Shown here in pieces: positions 41,860 to 50,264 of a DNA stretch of 64,000 nucleotides. The notes below the pieces were generated by a model. It did no database searches. It worked only from the letters and a program-made list of their open reading frames with translations, and was not told the origin of the DNA. How positions within the stretch are numbered: the stretch's first letter is position 1; each line of letters begins with the position of its first letter. Source of the stretch: DASZIT01 sp036268775 (GTDB lineage Bacteria > Actinomycetota > Acidimicrobiia > Acidimicrobiales > RAAP-2). The stretch spans positions 33,023 to 97,022 of the forward strand of contig DATATM010000021.1 in assembly GCA_036268775.1 (NCBI GenBank), read 5' to 3'. The position numbers were made by a program, and so were the translations under genes.

Positions 41860-43074
41860 ATGCCCGATTTCTCGATGGAACTCAACGAGGACCAACTTCA
41901 GATCCAGAAGTGGGTCCACGACTTCGCCGAAACGGTGGTCCGCCCCGCCGGCCATGAGTGGGACGAGCGCGAAGAGACCCCTTGGCCGATCATCGAAGAG
42001 GCCGCCAAGATCGGGCTCTATTCCTTCGACTTCATCGCCCAGGCTTTCGCCGACCCCACCGGCCTGTTGCTGCCCATCGCCAACGAGGAGATGGCCTGGG
42101 GCGACGCCGGGATCGGCCTGGCCATCTTCGGAAGCACCCTGGGACTGGCCGGCATCGCCTCCAACGGCACCCCCGAACAGTTGATGGAGTGGGGACCCCA
42201 GTGTTTCGGCACCCCGGAGAAGATTCAGATGGCGGCGTTCGCGGTTTCCGAGCCCGACGCCGGTTCGGACGTATCGTCGCTGCGCACCCGGGCCGTCTAT
42301 GACGAGGCCAAGGACGAGTGGGTCCTCAACGGCACCAAGACCTGGATCACCAATGGCGGGATCGCCGACATCCATGTGGTGGTGGCATCGGTCGAGCCCG
42401 ACCTGGGTTCGAGGGGCCAAGCCAGCTTCATCGTCCCGCCGAAGACCCCCGGCCTCTCCCAAGGCCAGAAGTTCTCCAAGATGGGCATCCGGGCGTCGCA
42501 CACCGCCGAGGTCATCCTCGACGACGTGCGGGTTCCCGGGCACTGCCTGCTGGGTGGCAAGGCCAAGCTCGACGAGAAGCTGGCCCGGGCCAAGGAAGGG
42601 AAGCGGTCCACCAGCCAGGCGGCCATGAAAACGTTCGAGGCCTCCCGCCCGACGGTCGGCTCCCAGGCGCTGGGCATCGCCCGGGCCGCCTACGAGTACT
42701 CCCTCGACTACGCCAAGGAGCGCAAGGCCTTCGGCCGGGCCATCATCGAGAACCAGGGCATCGCCTTCAAACTGGCGGACATGAAGACCCGGATTGACGC
42801 CTCCCGGCTGTTGGTGTGGAGGGCGGCGTGGATGGGGAGCACCGGCAAGGAGTTCACCGCCGGGGAAGGCTCCATGTCCAAGCTGTTCGCCGGAGAAACC
42901 GCCGTCCACGTGACCGAGGAGGCCATCCAGATCATGGGCGGCTACGGCTACATCCGGGAACACCCGGTCGAGCGCTGGCACCGCGACTCGAAGATCTACA
43001 CCATCTTCGAGGGCACGTCGGAGATCCAACGACTGATCATCGCCCGGGCCATCTCCGGCGTACACATTCAGTAA
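41860..43074 (+). CDS. Acyl-CoA dehydrogenase
   Basis: 404-residue FAD enzyme catalysing the first step of fatty-acyl-CoA beta-oxidation or a related acyl-CoA dehydrogenation. The family signatures are FAVSEPDAGSD (FAD site), TKTWITNGG, and the C-terminal IMGGYGYIREHPVERWHRDS and IFEGTSEIQ with the catalytic-base Glu in FEGT. The start is preceded by GGAACGGAGCGA. The substrate chain length is not evident. Monocistronic. Confidence 0.94.
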   Translation: MPDFSMELNEDQLQIQKWVHDFAETVVRPAGHEWDEREETPWPIIEEAAKIGLYSFDFIAQAFADPTGLLLPIANEEMAWGDAGIGLAIFGSTLGLAGIASNGTPEQLMEWGPQCFGTPEKIQMAAFAVSEPDAGSDVSSLRTRAVYDEAKDEWVLNGTKTWITNGGIADIHVVVASVEPDLGSRGQASFIVPPKTPGLSQGQKFSKMGIRASHTAEVILDDVRVPGHCLLGGKAKLDEKLARAKEGKRSTSQAAMKTFEASRPTVGSQALGIARAAYEYSLDYAKERKAFGRAIIENQGIAFKLADMKTRIDASRLLVWRAAWMGSTGKEFTAGEGSMSKLFAGETAVHVTEEAIQIMGGYGYIREHPVERWHRDSKIYTIFEGTSEIQRLIIARAISGVHIQ

Positions 43075-43138
43075 GCCCCGGGGAACTCAGCCGCAGACCG
43101 ACGTCGTCCACCCGCTCCGGCGGGCGGATGGTGGCCAG

Positions 43139-43144
43139 TAGCGT
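43139..43144 (+). promoter_or_regulatory. -10 element of the phosphatase gene
   Basis: TAGCGT, 7 bases before the ATG at 43152; this spacing supports that start over the upstream ATG at 43128. Confidence 0.4.
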
Positions 43145-43151
43145 GCATCCG

Positions 43152-43697
43152 ATGAAGACCTCGCCGAACCCTGTCCGTTCCAGGGCCGACGACTGTCCGC
43201 AACCGGAGGTGCTGACCCTCTGCACCGGCAACGCCGCCCGTTCCGTCATGGCCGGGGCCATGCTCCAGTCCGCCCCGGTGCACGTGGTGACTGCCGGAAC
43301 CCACGTGGTGGAGGGCCAGCCGATGAGCCGGCGCACCCGGGATGCCCTGGCCTCGGTGGAGATGGTCGCCGACGGTCACCGCAGCCATCAGTTGACTGAC
43401 CGCGACGTGGCCACCGCCGACCTGATCCTCGCCATGGCCGGTGAACATGTGAACTTCATCCGCCGCCGCTACCCCGAGGCCGCCGCCAAGACCGGGTCGA
43501 TCAAGCGCCTCTGCCGCGACCTGTCGGATGGACCTGAGCCGCTCACCGAGCGGGTGGCGCAGCTGGACCTGGCCGAAGTGGTGATCGACGATTGGGAAGA
43601 CGTCGAGGATCCGGCCGGCGGTGACGACGAGATGTACCTGGCCTGCGCTCGCGAGCTGGCCGGACTCAGTGTGGAGCTTCTGCCCCGTCTGCGCTGA
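43152..43697 (+). CDS. Low-molecular-weight protein tyrosine phosphatase family protein
   Basis: 181-residue phosphatase. The P-loop CTGNAARS (C24 nucleophile, R30) fits CX5RS, and the general-acid Asp lies in VEDPAGGDDEMY near the C-terminus, the DP motif of the LMW-PTP family. The N-terminal 15 residues are non-conserved. Substrates may be phosphotyrosine proteins or, less likely, arsenate. Its 3' 229 bases overlap, antisense, the end of the next gene. Confidence 0.8.
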   Translation: MKTSPNPVRSRADDCPQPEVLTLCTGNAARSVMAGAMLQSAPVHVVTAGTHVVEGQPMSRRTRDALASVEMVADGHRSHQLTDRDVATADLILAMAGEHVNFIRRRYPEAAAKTGSIKRLCRDLSDGPEPLTERVAQLDLAEVVIDDWEDVEDPAGGDDEMYLACARELAGLSVELLPRLR

Positions 43698-44656
43698 TCC
43701 GGTTCGGCCCGGTGGAGGGGCCAGAAGGTGGCGGCCAGCAGGATGATGAGGATCCCCGAATTCGGGTCGGTCCCGTGGCCGGTGAAGATGCCGCCGAAGT
43801 CCTCCATCAGCCAGATGGCCCCGCCGAAGAGGACGGCGGCAATCACCCCGAGCCGGTTGAGTCGGACGAAGAACGGGCTGATGGCGACGACGATGCAGAG
43901 AACTGCGACGGCGATGGACACCTCCAGGCCGTGGTGGGCGAGGGCGCCGGCCATGGTGTGGTCGAGGCTTCGAAGCCACCCGGGCTCGCCGTCGCTCATG
44001 CCCGAGGCCATCGCACTCAAGGCGTTCGGGGCCCGGTCACCCGGCTGGAGAATGAAGTAGACGAAGCTTCCCCACAACGTCAGCCACAAGCCGCGGGGGA
44101 CGAACCTACCCAACGGCCCGCCGAGGGCGAGCGACCCGCAAGGTCCGGCATCGTTGTCACGGGGCCACAGCAACACGGCGGCGAAGGCGTAGAGGACGGC
44201 GGCCCCCGGAGCTCCCATGTAGACGCTGGTGCCACCGGTGAGCACGCCCCCGAGCCCCTCCCCGAGCCACCACACCGTCACTGACCAGGCGATGGAGGAG
44301 GGCAGGGCGACCTTCACGGTGGGCCGCCAGAACAGACCGAGGGCCAAGGCCAGTTGGATGGCGGCGAAAAAGACGTCGTAGACGGCGATGTGGTGGAGCA
44401 TCAGGTTCGATGCCCAGGTGATGGGCTGGGCGACGACCCCGGGGTTGCCGCCCGCGGTCGACGCGATGGTCTGGTTCACGAAATCGTGGGTGAACATGTA
44501 GGGCTGGAACTGCAGCGCGGCGTCGAGCAACCAGAGCAGCCCGAGCCCACCCTGGAGGACCCGACGGTAGGACACCCGGGTTGTCCCCACCAATGTCCGG
44601 GAGAGCCACCCGGTGCGAAGACTTGCCGGCTCCGCCCAGCCGGTCACCGAGACCAA
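43469..44656 (-). CDS. Multi-pass membrane protein of unknown function, extended C-terminus
   Basis: 395-codon frame. Residues about 30-330 contain roughly eight hydrophobic segments (VLQGGLGLLWLLDAALQFQP, ALALGLFWRPT, AAVLYAFAAVLLW, VAVLCIVVAISPFF, ILIILLAATFWPL); no family is recognised with certainty, although the opening resembles DoxX-like proteins. The last 70 residues are Ser/Arg-rich, run antisense to the phosphatase gene and look like read-through after loss of a stop. TTG 44656 is the most upstream start; a GTG at 44647 is possible. Confidence 0.65.
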   Translation of the reverse strand: MVSVTGWAEPASLRTGWLSRTLVGTTRVSYRRVLQGGLGLLWLLDAALQFQPYMFTHDFVNQTIASTAGGNPGVVAQPITWASNLMLHHIAVYDVFFAAIQLALALGLFWRPTVKVALPSSIAWSVTVWWLGEGLGGVLTGGTSVYMGAPGAAVLYAFAAVLLWPRDNDAGPCGSLALGGPLGRFVPRGLWLTLWGSFVYFILQPGDRAPNALSAMASGMSDGEPGWLRSLDHTMAGALAHHGLEVSIAVAVLCIVVAISPFFVRLNRLGVIAAVLFGGAIWLMEDFGGIFTGHGTDPNSGILIILLAATFWPLHRAEPDQRRRGRSSTLSPASSRAQARYISSSPPAGSSTSSQSSITTSARSSCATRSVSGSGPSDRSRQRRLIDPVLAAASG

Positions 44657-44782
44657 CGGTTGCCAAACGCCCCGGCCCTACCCAGTATGGAGTGCCTCGG
44701 CGCGGCGTTCACAGTGGTCGTTCGGCACCGAGGGGCGGGTTGGATGACAGCGACACCGGTTCCCGGCCGGAACCGGGAGGGA

Positions 44783-45301
44783 TCAGCTGGGGGCCGACGG
44801 GGCCAGTTCGGGATGCCGAAGGGAGATGTCGGCGCAGGCTTCGCAGACGTCGTCGGGGATGACCCCGTGCTTCATCAAGACGGCGAACACCTTGCAGCCG
44901 AGGCAGACGCCGAGGGCCGACTCCAAGAAGGCGGCCACCACCAACAGGCCGAGGACGACCCAGGTGGCGGTGGACTGGCCAAAGCCGAACCAGAGGATCA
45001 GGGCGGTGGAAGAAAAGACCACTCCCACGGCCTGGGCGAACCGCTTGGGCGGGCCGGCCACCAGGCGAGGCCCGTTCGGCAGGCGAGGGGCGATGACCCG
45101 GGTGGCGAGTTGCCCGAGCGGGCTGAGGGTCGGGCCGCTGAGCACCCGGGCCCAGAACCCGTAGGCCAGGGGGACCAATAGCCAGGGCTGCTGGAAGACG
45201 ATGGCCGCCACCGACGTGACCAACACGCCGGCCGCCACCGTCCGGGCCGCGTACTCGTTGACCGGGTTGGGGAAGCGGAAGACTGATCGGATCGTGGGCA
45301 A
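44783..45301 (-). CDS. DUF4395 membrane protein
   Basis: 172-residue protein with about four hydrophobic segments and the DUF4395 pattern: FRFPNPVNEYAARTVAAGVL at the start, WARVLSGPTLSPLGQLATRV in the middle and the CLGCKVF motif near the end, whose two Cys suggest a thiol or redox role. Relatives are often next to thioredoxin or sulfur genes. TTG 45301 has AGGAGAG 5 bases upstream; the more upstream GTG at 45352 lies too close to the -10 element. Confidence 0.8.
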   Translation of the reverse strand: MPTIRSVFRFPNPVNEYAARTVAAGVLVTSVAAIVFQQPWLLVPLAYGFWARVLSGPTLSPLGQLATRVIAPRLPNGPRLVAGPPKRFAQAVGVVFSSTALILWFGFGQSTATWVVLGLLVVAAFLESALGVCLGCKVFAVLMKHGVIPDDVCEACADISLRHPELAPSAPS

Positions 45302-45350
45302 CTGACTCTCCTGGAGCCGTGGTGGCCGGGCCACATTGGCGATGTAACCC

Positions 45351-45370
45351 ACCTAGTTTACCTACTAGGT
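45351..45370 (-). promoter_or_regulatory. Inverted repeat with embedded -10 upstream of the DUF4395 gene
   Basis: ACCTAGT-TTACCT-ACTAGGT, perfect 7-base arms. On the minus strand TAAACT (45360-45355) matches TANNNT and would start transcription about 45348, giving a leader up to the TTG at 45301. The repeat over the -10 suggests an operator; it could also help end the upstream gene. Confidence 0.45.
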
Positions 45371-45401
45371 CGTCATTTTCGACCGCCCGGCGGGGGCCGG
45401 C

Positions 45402-46184
45402 TCAGGCGGCGAAGGCGGTGGCGCCACGCATCAGGTCGAGGCCCTCGAGGCCCGGGAGCCGGTCGACCCGGCGGTCGATCCGGTCAGCCATCACCTTCCC
45501 TTCGCCACCCCCGAACAGATAGGAGCTGAGGAACTTGACTTCCTCGTCGGGCATCACCCCGCTGCCGACCGGCGCCCAGTACCGCCGGAGCGCCCACCGG
45601 GTGAAACGCTGGGCCGCCCGGCTGTCGGTGAGGCGTTCTTTGGCCTGGGAGACGTAGAAGTCGATATGGCGACCCTCCTGCTTCATGATCCGACGGAGCA
45701 GGTCGGAGAGGACCGGATGGTCGGCCAGCTTGGCCAGGCGGGCATAGCCGGCCTGGGTGGTCCACTCGTTCACCGCCCCCCAGGTCATGTGCACGGCGGT
45801 GAGGTGGGGGGTGATGGCCGAAGCCAGCTGGAAGGTGATCGGCCGCCAGGCGTCCCGCTTGGGCAGCCGCTGGCGGAGGGTGGCGATGCGACTGGTGCCG
45901 GACTGCTCCCCGTGGGCGGCCAGGACGTTGGCGATCGCCTCGCCGTGCCAGTACTCCTCGTAGTTCCAAAACGTCAGGAACGACGTGACCTCGGGGTCCC
46001 GGTGGGCCCGGGTGACCAGGATGTCCCGCAGGTAGCAGACGGTGTGGTTCTCGATGTCGTGCATGTAGCGGAGGCACCGGAGGGCGTCCGGGCTGAGGGG
46101 CTGGTCCCGGAAGGTGCCGAAATCGATGTCGGCGACCTCGAGTTTTCCGGAGATCTCCCGGTAGGTGTCGATGTCGAACCTCAT
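45402..46184 (-). CDS. Ferritin-like di-iron protein, acyl-ACP-desaturase-like
   Basis: 260-residue helical protein with two E/H iron-ligand motifs, EEYWHGE and EGRHIDFY, plus an early Glu in HDIENHTV. The pattern matches the ferritin-like acyl-ACP desaturase (FA_desaturase_2) group, in which some actinobacterial members are oxidases of unknown substrate. ATG 46184 begins MRFDIDTYREI; GAAGAGTGAGC lies upstream. Transcribed alone after a strong hairpin. Confidence 0.7.
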   Translation of the reverse strand: MRFDIDTYREISGKLEVADIDFGTFRDQPLSPDALRCLRYMHDIENHTVCYLRDILVTRAHRDPEVTSFLTFWNYEEYWHGEAIANVLAAHGEQSGTSRIATLRQRLPKRDAWRPITFQLASAITPHLTAVHMTWGAVNEWTTQAGYARLAKLADHPVLSDLLRRIMKQEGRHIDFYVSQAKERLTDSRAAQRFTRWALRRYWAPVGSGVMPDEEVKFLSSYLFGGGEGKVMADRIDRRVDRLPGLEGLDLMRGATAFAA

Positions 46185-46243
46185 GCTCACTCTTCGTTGC
46201 CGGAGGGGAGTGCGGATGGCCACCGTGGGGGCACCGAACGGCC

Positions 46244-46287
46244 GGCGCGACAATGGCCGGCTGCGGAGAGCCGGCCATTGTCGTGCC
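46244..46287 (-). terminator. Strong hairpin between the ferritin-like genes
   Basis: A perfect 15-base stem, CGACAATGGCCGGCT (46248-46262) with AGCCGGCCATTGTCG (46269-46283), loop GCGGAG, extended outward by GGCG/TGCC pairing with one G-T. No T tract, which is common for actinobacterial terminators. It follows the end of the minus-strand ferritin-like operon at 46338. Confidence 0.65.
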
Positions 46288-46337
46288 CACGAAGCGACTG
46301 CGGGGTGCGTCGCCTGCGTGGAATCCTGCGGCGGGGG

Positions 46338-47120
46338 TCAGCCGCCCGAGTAGTCGCCCGGCCCCCGAGCCCCGGTCAGCGGGCTGAAGGCGTTCGGTAC
46401 CGGATACTGACCCAGGGCGAAGTAGAGGATCGCCGCATGTTGCATCTCGACCGGCTGGATGCTGGCTGCCACCTTGATCGACGAGACCGCGGTCACCGCG
46501 GAGACGCCGTTCTGATACGTGGCCGCGGCGATGTTCTCCAACATCAGCGCCAGCTGAGCCGCACCCACGACGTCGGTCACCTTGGCGAATGCCGCGTTGA
46601 CGGTGGGGACCAATGCCGGATCCGGCACGGTGATCGCCGAATGTCCGGCGGCGGTGATGGCCGAGTTCCATCCGGCGGCGTGCTGGGCGTGCTGACCCTT
46701 GGCGGTGGTGACGAAGGTCGCCACTGCCGGAGGGACCGTACCCAGCTTGTTCTGCCCGGCGGCGGTAAGCACGTCACCGTAGGCGGCGACCGCCAGGTTC
46801 TCCAGGCTGGCCGCCAGGGCGGCGATCGCCAAGTCACCGGTCAGCGCACCGGTCTTGCTGGCACCGGTGGACGTGGTGGTCGAACCCGACGAACTGGATC
46901 CGGACGAGCAGGCGGCCAACACGGCGCCGCCGGCTACCGCTCCGGCCCCGATGAGGAATCCTCGGCGGCTGGTACGGATCTTGTCGGTCCATTCACCCAG
47001 TGCCATCTTCATGGCGGGCAGGCTGACGTCGTTGTGGATCTGGTCGAGATCGCTGGTCATCACAGTGAGCTCGTGCTCGGAGATGGCCAGGATTTCTGGT
47101 GTCTGGTTGCGGCGCCTCAT
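46338..47120 (-). CDS. Tat-exported ferritin-like lipoprotein
   Basis: 260-residue protein. A 45-residue cytoplasmic lead precedes the twin-arginine motif SRRGFLIG and a hydrophobic segment ending at the lipobox AACSS; a Ser/Thr linker follows, then a ferritin-like helical bundle (about 90-240) with the repeating E-x-LAVAAY, HAQHAAGW and EMQHAAILYF motifs. Its start overlaps the stop of the next ferritin-like gene (ATGA). Relatives belong to desiccation-related or DUF4439-like ferritin proteins. Iron binding is probable but not proven. Confidence 0.75.
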   Translation of the reverse strand: MRRRNQTPEILAISEHELTVMTSDLDQIHNDVSLPAMKMALGEWTDKIRTSRRGFLIGAGAVAGGAVLAACSSGSSSSGSTTTSTGASKTGALTGDLAIAALAASLENLAVAAYGDVLTAAGQNKLGTVPPAVATFVTTAKGQHAQHAAGWNSAITAAGHSAITVPDPALVPTVNAAFAKVTDVVGAAQLALMLENIAAATYQNGVSAVTAVSSIKVAASIQPVEMQHAAILYFALGQYPVPNAFSPLTGARGPGDYSGG

Positions 47121-48016
47121 GACATAGCTCCTTCGGTGGCCGGGCGGGCCTGGTCGGTCGGGTAGAACGCCTGGGGGAAGCCGACCGATCCGGCCGCCGC
47201 CGGCAGGTTGGCCACGTTCCCGGGGGCGAGGGTGATGAGCTGGGGGGCATTGCCGTTGAGGAGGGCCTGCACGGCCAGCAGGATCGCCGCGTGTTGCGCC
47301 TCGACGCCCATGATCGACGCGGTGACCTTCTTGGCATTGGCATCCGACAGCGCGGCCACGTCGGCCACGTAGGTCTCCGCCGCCCCCTGCTCCAGCTCCA
47401 GGGCCAGCGCCACCACCGGGCCGGGACCGGTGAGTCCCGGCTTGGCCGCATTGACCACCTTCAGGAGGGCGGGGTCCGGATTCGTCTGTGCGGTTCCACC
47501 CAGCGTGGTCACCGCCGCATTGAATGCGGTCAAGTGCTGCTGATGCTGCTGCATGGTGGTGGTGGCAAATGCCTTGACTACCCCGTTGGCCGAGGCTCCA
47601 CCGATGAAGGGGAGGGTGAGGGCGGTCTGGTAGGTGGCCACCGCCAGCGCCTCGATGGAGGCGGCAGTCTGGAGGATCTGGGCGTCGGTCGCCGAGGCGG
47701 CAAAGGCCGGGGAGGCAAAGACTCCCTGCAGGGCGGCGCCGATGCCGGCCGCTGCCAACACGCCGCCACCGAATGCCGCTCCGGTCAGGAGGCGCGAACG
47801 ACGAGCCGCGACTTCGCGGGATTCTTCCAGATCGACCTGGTGGTGGGCTCGGGCCTCCATCCCGGTGTCCACCATTTCGTCAAGTGACGTCGTGGTGGCG
47901 GCCATGGCATCGCGGTGGATGTCCTGCGACTCCTCGATCAGAGTGCTCATCGCCTCTGGGTCGATGTCGGCGCCATCCTCCTGTGCCGTTCGGCCTTCCT
48001 TCAGCCGTCCTCTCAT
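47117..48016 (-). CDS. Ferritin-like domain protein, membrane-anchored or secreted
   Basis: 299-residue paralogue of the downstream protein. A hydrophilic 90-residue lead ends in RRSRLL and a hydrophobic segment (AAFGGGVLAAAGIGAALQGV), followed by a ferritin-like bundle with IEALAVATYQTALTL, QQHQQHLTAFN and EAQHAAILLAVQ. ATG 48016 has a near-perfect AGGAGGAAAG ribosome site; the longer frame to 48097 is unlikely. Co-operonic with the Tat-exported ferritin-like gene. Confidence 0.75.
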   Translation of the reverse strand: MRGRLKEGRTAQEDGADIDPEAMSTLIEESQDIHRDAMAATTTSLDEMVDTGMEARAHHQVDLEESREVAARRSRLLTGAAFGGGVLAAAGIGAALQGVFASPAFAASATDAQILQTAASIEALAVATYQTALTLPFIGGASANGVVKAFATTTMQQHQQHLTAFNAAVTTLGGTAQTNPDPALLKVVNAAKPGLTGPGPVVALALELEQGAAETYVADVAALSDANAKKVTASIMGVEAQHAAILLAVQALLNGNAPQLITLAPGNVANLPAAAGSVGFPQAFYPTDQARPATEGAMS

Positions 48017-48112
48017 ACTTTCCTCCTGATTGGTGTTGGGTTGTTGGGTAACGCGGTGTGACTGCATGGCAACAAGCCTTCGGTGGGAGAGAAGCATCCG
48101 CCGCGCATCGGG

Positions 48113-48550
48113 CTAGGAGACCGTGAGGGTTCCCGCCATGTACTGATGGATCGTGCAGATGTAGGGGTAGCTGCCGGAGTTGTTCGGGGCCGTGAACGTC
48201 TTGGATTGACCCGCCTGGATATCGCCGGTGTCGAAGCCGCCCGATTTGCTGGTCAAGGTGTGGGCGACGCTGTCGCTGTTGGTGACCGTCACCGTGGCTC
48301 CCGGCGCGACGGTGATGCTGGCGGGAGAGAAGGCGAAGTTCTTGATGGTGATGGCCGTGCCGCCGCCCGATCCCGATCCCGCTCGGGTCGACGTGGTGGT
48401 CGAACTCGCCCCCGAGGAGCAGGAGGCGAGGGCCAGGGCGGCACCGAACACGCTCACCACCGCCACCCGACGGATGGACCGAGCCCGCCGGGTCGACGAG
48501 TGGGTGTCAGGGCGATCGGCCCGGGGCAGCGTGTACATCATGGTCCCCAT
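48113..48550 (-). CDS. Cupredoxin lipoprotein (blue copper protein)
   Basis: 145-residue protein with lipobox LASC (C44), a Ser/Thr/Gly linker, and a plastocyanin/azurin-type domain (about 65-145). The copper ligands are complete: H98 in VAHTL and the CxxHxxM loop, C133, H136 and M139. It would carry electrons at the outer membrane face, for example between a quinol or heme oxidoreductase and a terminal oxidase, or to the ferritin-like proteins encoded downstream in the same direction. Confidence 0.85.
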   Translation of the reverse strand: MGTMMYTLPRADRPDTHSSTRRARSIRRVAVVSVFGAALALASCSSGASSTTTSTRAGSGSGGGTAITIKNFAFSPASITVAPGATVTVTNSDSVAHTLTSKSGGFDTGDIQAGQSKTFTAPNNSGSYPYICTIHQYMAGTLTVS

Positions 48551-48602
48551 TCGGAGCCAAGCTGTTACCCGGATGTGTGCCGCGGTCCGGAGTTGCTACT
48601 GC

Positions 48603-49610
48603 TCAGCTACCGGAGGGGCCGGCTCCCGACGACGGGTTCAGATACTGCTCGATGGCGGTGGCCATTCCCTGGGCGATCACCGACTGGCCACTGGCGCTGT
48701 CGGCGATCGACCCTTCGAAGGGATCGGTCAGGTACAGCGGCTCGATCACCGCTCCCGGCATCAGGCTCGGCGTGGAGAAGAATCCGGACATGGCCGGCCC
48801 GATGAGCATCAGATGGTCGTAGGCGGCGGCCTCGCCGGCGATCCCACCCGACGAGGGACTCCCGACATAGGAACCGAGGGCGGAGTCGGACTGCACGCCG
48901 TCGTCGGGGATGTTCCAACCCCGGACGTTCATGGCGGCCAGCACATCGGTCTGCAGCAACGTCGCCAGTCGTTGATTGGACGATGCGAACGATCGATCGG
49001 GGTCGTAGGCGGTGAGGCTGCCGGCCGTCTGGGACGAGCTACTGGCGTCGTAGTAGATCCCGACCAGGGCGGCGGCGTTGGCGTCATTGGCACACTGGTC
49101 CCGGGCGGCCACGTCGTCATGGGCACCTTGCAGGGTGAGGACGCCTCCAGAGATGTCGCCCGGGCCCAGCCGGAGGACAGTGGTGTCGCGGGTCCGCGAC
49201 ACCACGACCCGGTAACCGTCGGCTCGAAGGTGGGTGGCCACCTCGAGCTCCACCGGAAGGGTCTCGTCCGCCTCCTCGATAGTCTTCCCCGAATCGGTGG
49301 TTCCGACCCCGCCCGGGTCGGTGCCGCCGTGACCGGCATCCAGGAACACCGTCTGGTGCCGGTCGCCGGAGGTGGGTTCGAAGGCGATGCAGGCCCCGGC
49401 GGCGAAGGCGGCCGGATCGAGGGCGGTGCCCCCGGACGCCCCCGAGGAGCCCCCGGTCAGAACGATCACCAGGCTGCCGAGCATGATCACCAGCACCAGC
49501 AGGACAAGGCCGGATCGGCGGCGACGGAGGACCCGCTGTGGCGGCGGTTTGGCAGGCACGGTGGCTTCCGATGGTAGTGAGGCCGGGTCCGGAAGCGGCA
49601 GCACCCCCAC
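48603..49610 (-). CDS. N-acetylmuramoyl-L-alanine amidase (Amidase_3), membrane-anchored
   Basis: 335 residues. A single N-terminal transmembrane segment (SGLVLLVLVIMLGSLVIVL) after a basic run RRRRS, then an Amidase_3 domain with the zinc-site motifs FLDAGHGGTDPG (His), an acidic Glu in VELEVATHLR, and a second His region near DHLMLIGPAM. It cleaves the amide between muramic acid and the stem peptide of peptidoglycan. The start is uncertain: GTG 49610, 49604 or 49559 all fit; the longer frame runs antisense into the sigma factor gene and was rejected. Divergent from the sigma gene. Confidence 0.8.
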   Translation of the reverse strand: MGVLPLPDPASLPSEATVPAKPPPQRVLRRRRSGLVLLVLVIMLGSLVIVLTGGSSGASGGTALDPAAFAAGACIAFEPTSGDRHQTVFLDAGHGGTDPGGVGTTDSGKTIEEADETLPVELEVATHLRADGYRVVVSRTRDTTVLRLGPGDISGGVLTLQGAHDDVAARDQCANDANAAALVGIYYDASSSSQTAGSLTAYDPDRSFASSNQRLATLLQTDVLAAMNVRGWNIPDDGVQSDSALGSYVGSPSSGGIAGEAAAYDHLMLIGPAMSGFFSTPSLMPGAVIEPLYLTDPFEGSIADSASGQSVIAQGMATAIEQYLNPSSGAGPSGS

Positions 49611-49682
49611 CAGCTGACTACGTTGGGCGGCAATGGATGATCCTTCATCCGGCCGGGGGTTGGCCACGAAGAACTGGTCAGG

Positions 49683-50264
49683 ATGATCGACCTCGAGCTG
49701 GCGAGCGACGCCAATCTGGTGGTGGCGGTGGCCCGTTGCCATCAGCCCGCCCTGGCGGAGGCGTACCGGCGCCACGGGGGCGCGGTCCACGCTTTGTCCC
49801 GGCGGATCCTCTCCAACGACACCCCCGCCGAGGAGATCACCCAGGAGGTCTTCCTCGACCTCTGGCAGCATCCCGAGAAGTTCGATGCCCAGCGGGGCAC
49901 CCTCCGCTCGTTCCTCTTGGCCCGGACCCACGGGAAGTCCATCGACTTCATCCGGTCGGAGACCGCCCGTCGCCGCCGGGAGGACCGCACCACCCGCGAG
50001 ACGGCGGTCGCCGGTTATGACGTCGAGCATCAGGTGTGGGACATGGCGGTGGCCGAGCAGGTCCAAGAGGCGCTCACCGCCCTACCCGACGAGTTGCGCC
50101 AGCCGATTCTGTTGGCGTATTTCGGTGGTCATACCTATCAGGAGGTCGCCAAGATGTTGGGAGCGCCGGAAGGTACCGTGAAGAGCCGGATCCGGGTTGG
50201 ACTCGGCCGACTCCGAGTGAACCTGGCCGCTCGGGGCGTCGAACCGGCGGGAGCCGAGCGATGA
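49683..50264 (+). CDS. ECF RNA polymerase sigma factor (SigK-like)
   Basis: 193-residue ECF sigma factor with region 2 (about 20-90, EEITQEVFLDLW, SFLLARTHGKSIDFIRSE) and region 4 (about 130-185, LTALPDELRQPILLAYFGGH, GTVKSRIRVGL). Its stop overlaps the start of an RskA-like anti-sigma gene (ATGA), the classic ECF pair. No clear autoregulated promoter was identified. Which stress it answers is unknown; neighbours suggest envelope functions. Confidence 0.92.
   Translation: MIDLELASDANLVVAVARCHQPALAEAYRRHGGAVHALSRRILSNDTPAEEITQEVFLDLWQHPEKFDAQRGTLRSFLLARTHGKSIDFIRSETARRRREDRTTRETAVAGYDVEHQVWDMAVAEQVQEALTALPDELRQPILLAYFGGHTYQEVAKMLGAPEGTVKSRIRVGLGRLRVNLAARGVEPAGAER

Noticed and set aside
42816..43151. 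Upstream extension of the phosphatase frame into the acyl-CoA dehydrogenase gene
   Set aside because: Out-of-frame reading of a certain gene; the phosphatase core begins after 43152.
49611..50066. Upstream extension of the amidase frame
   Set aside because: It is antisense to the sigma factor gene, which is certain.
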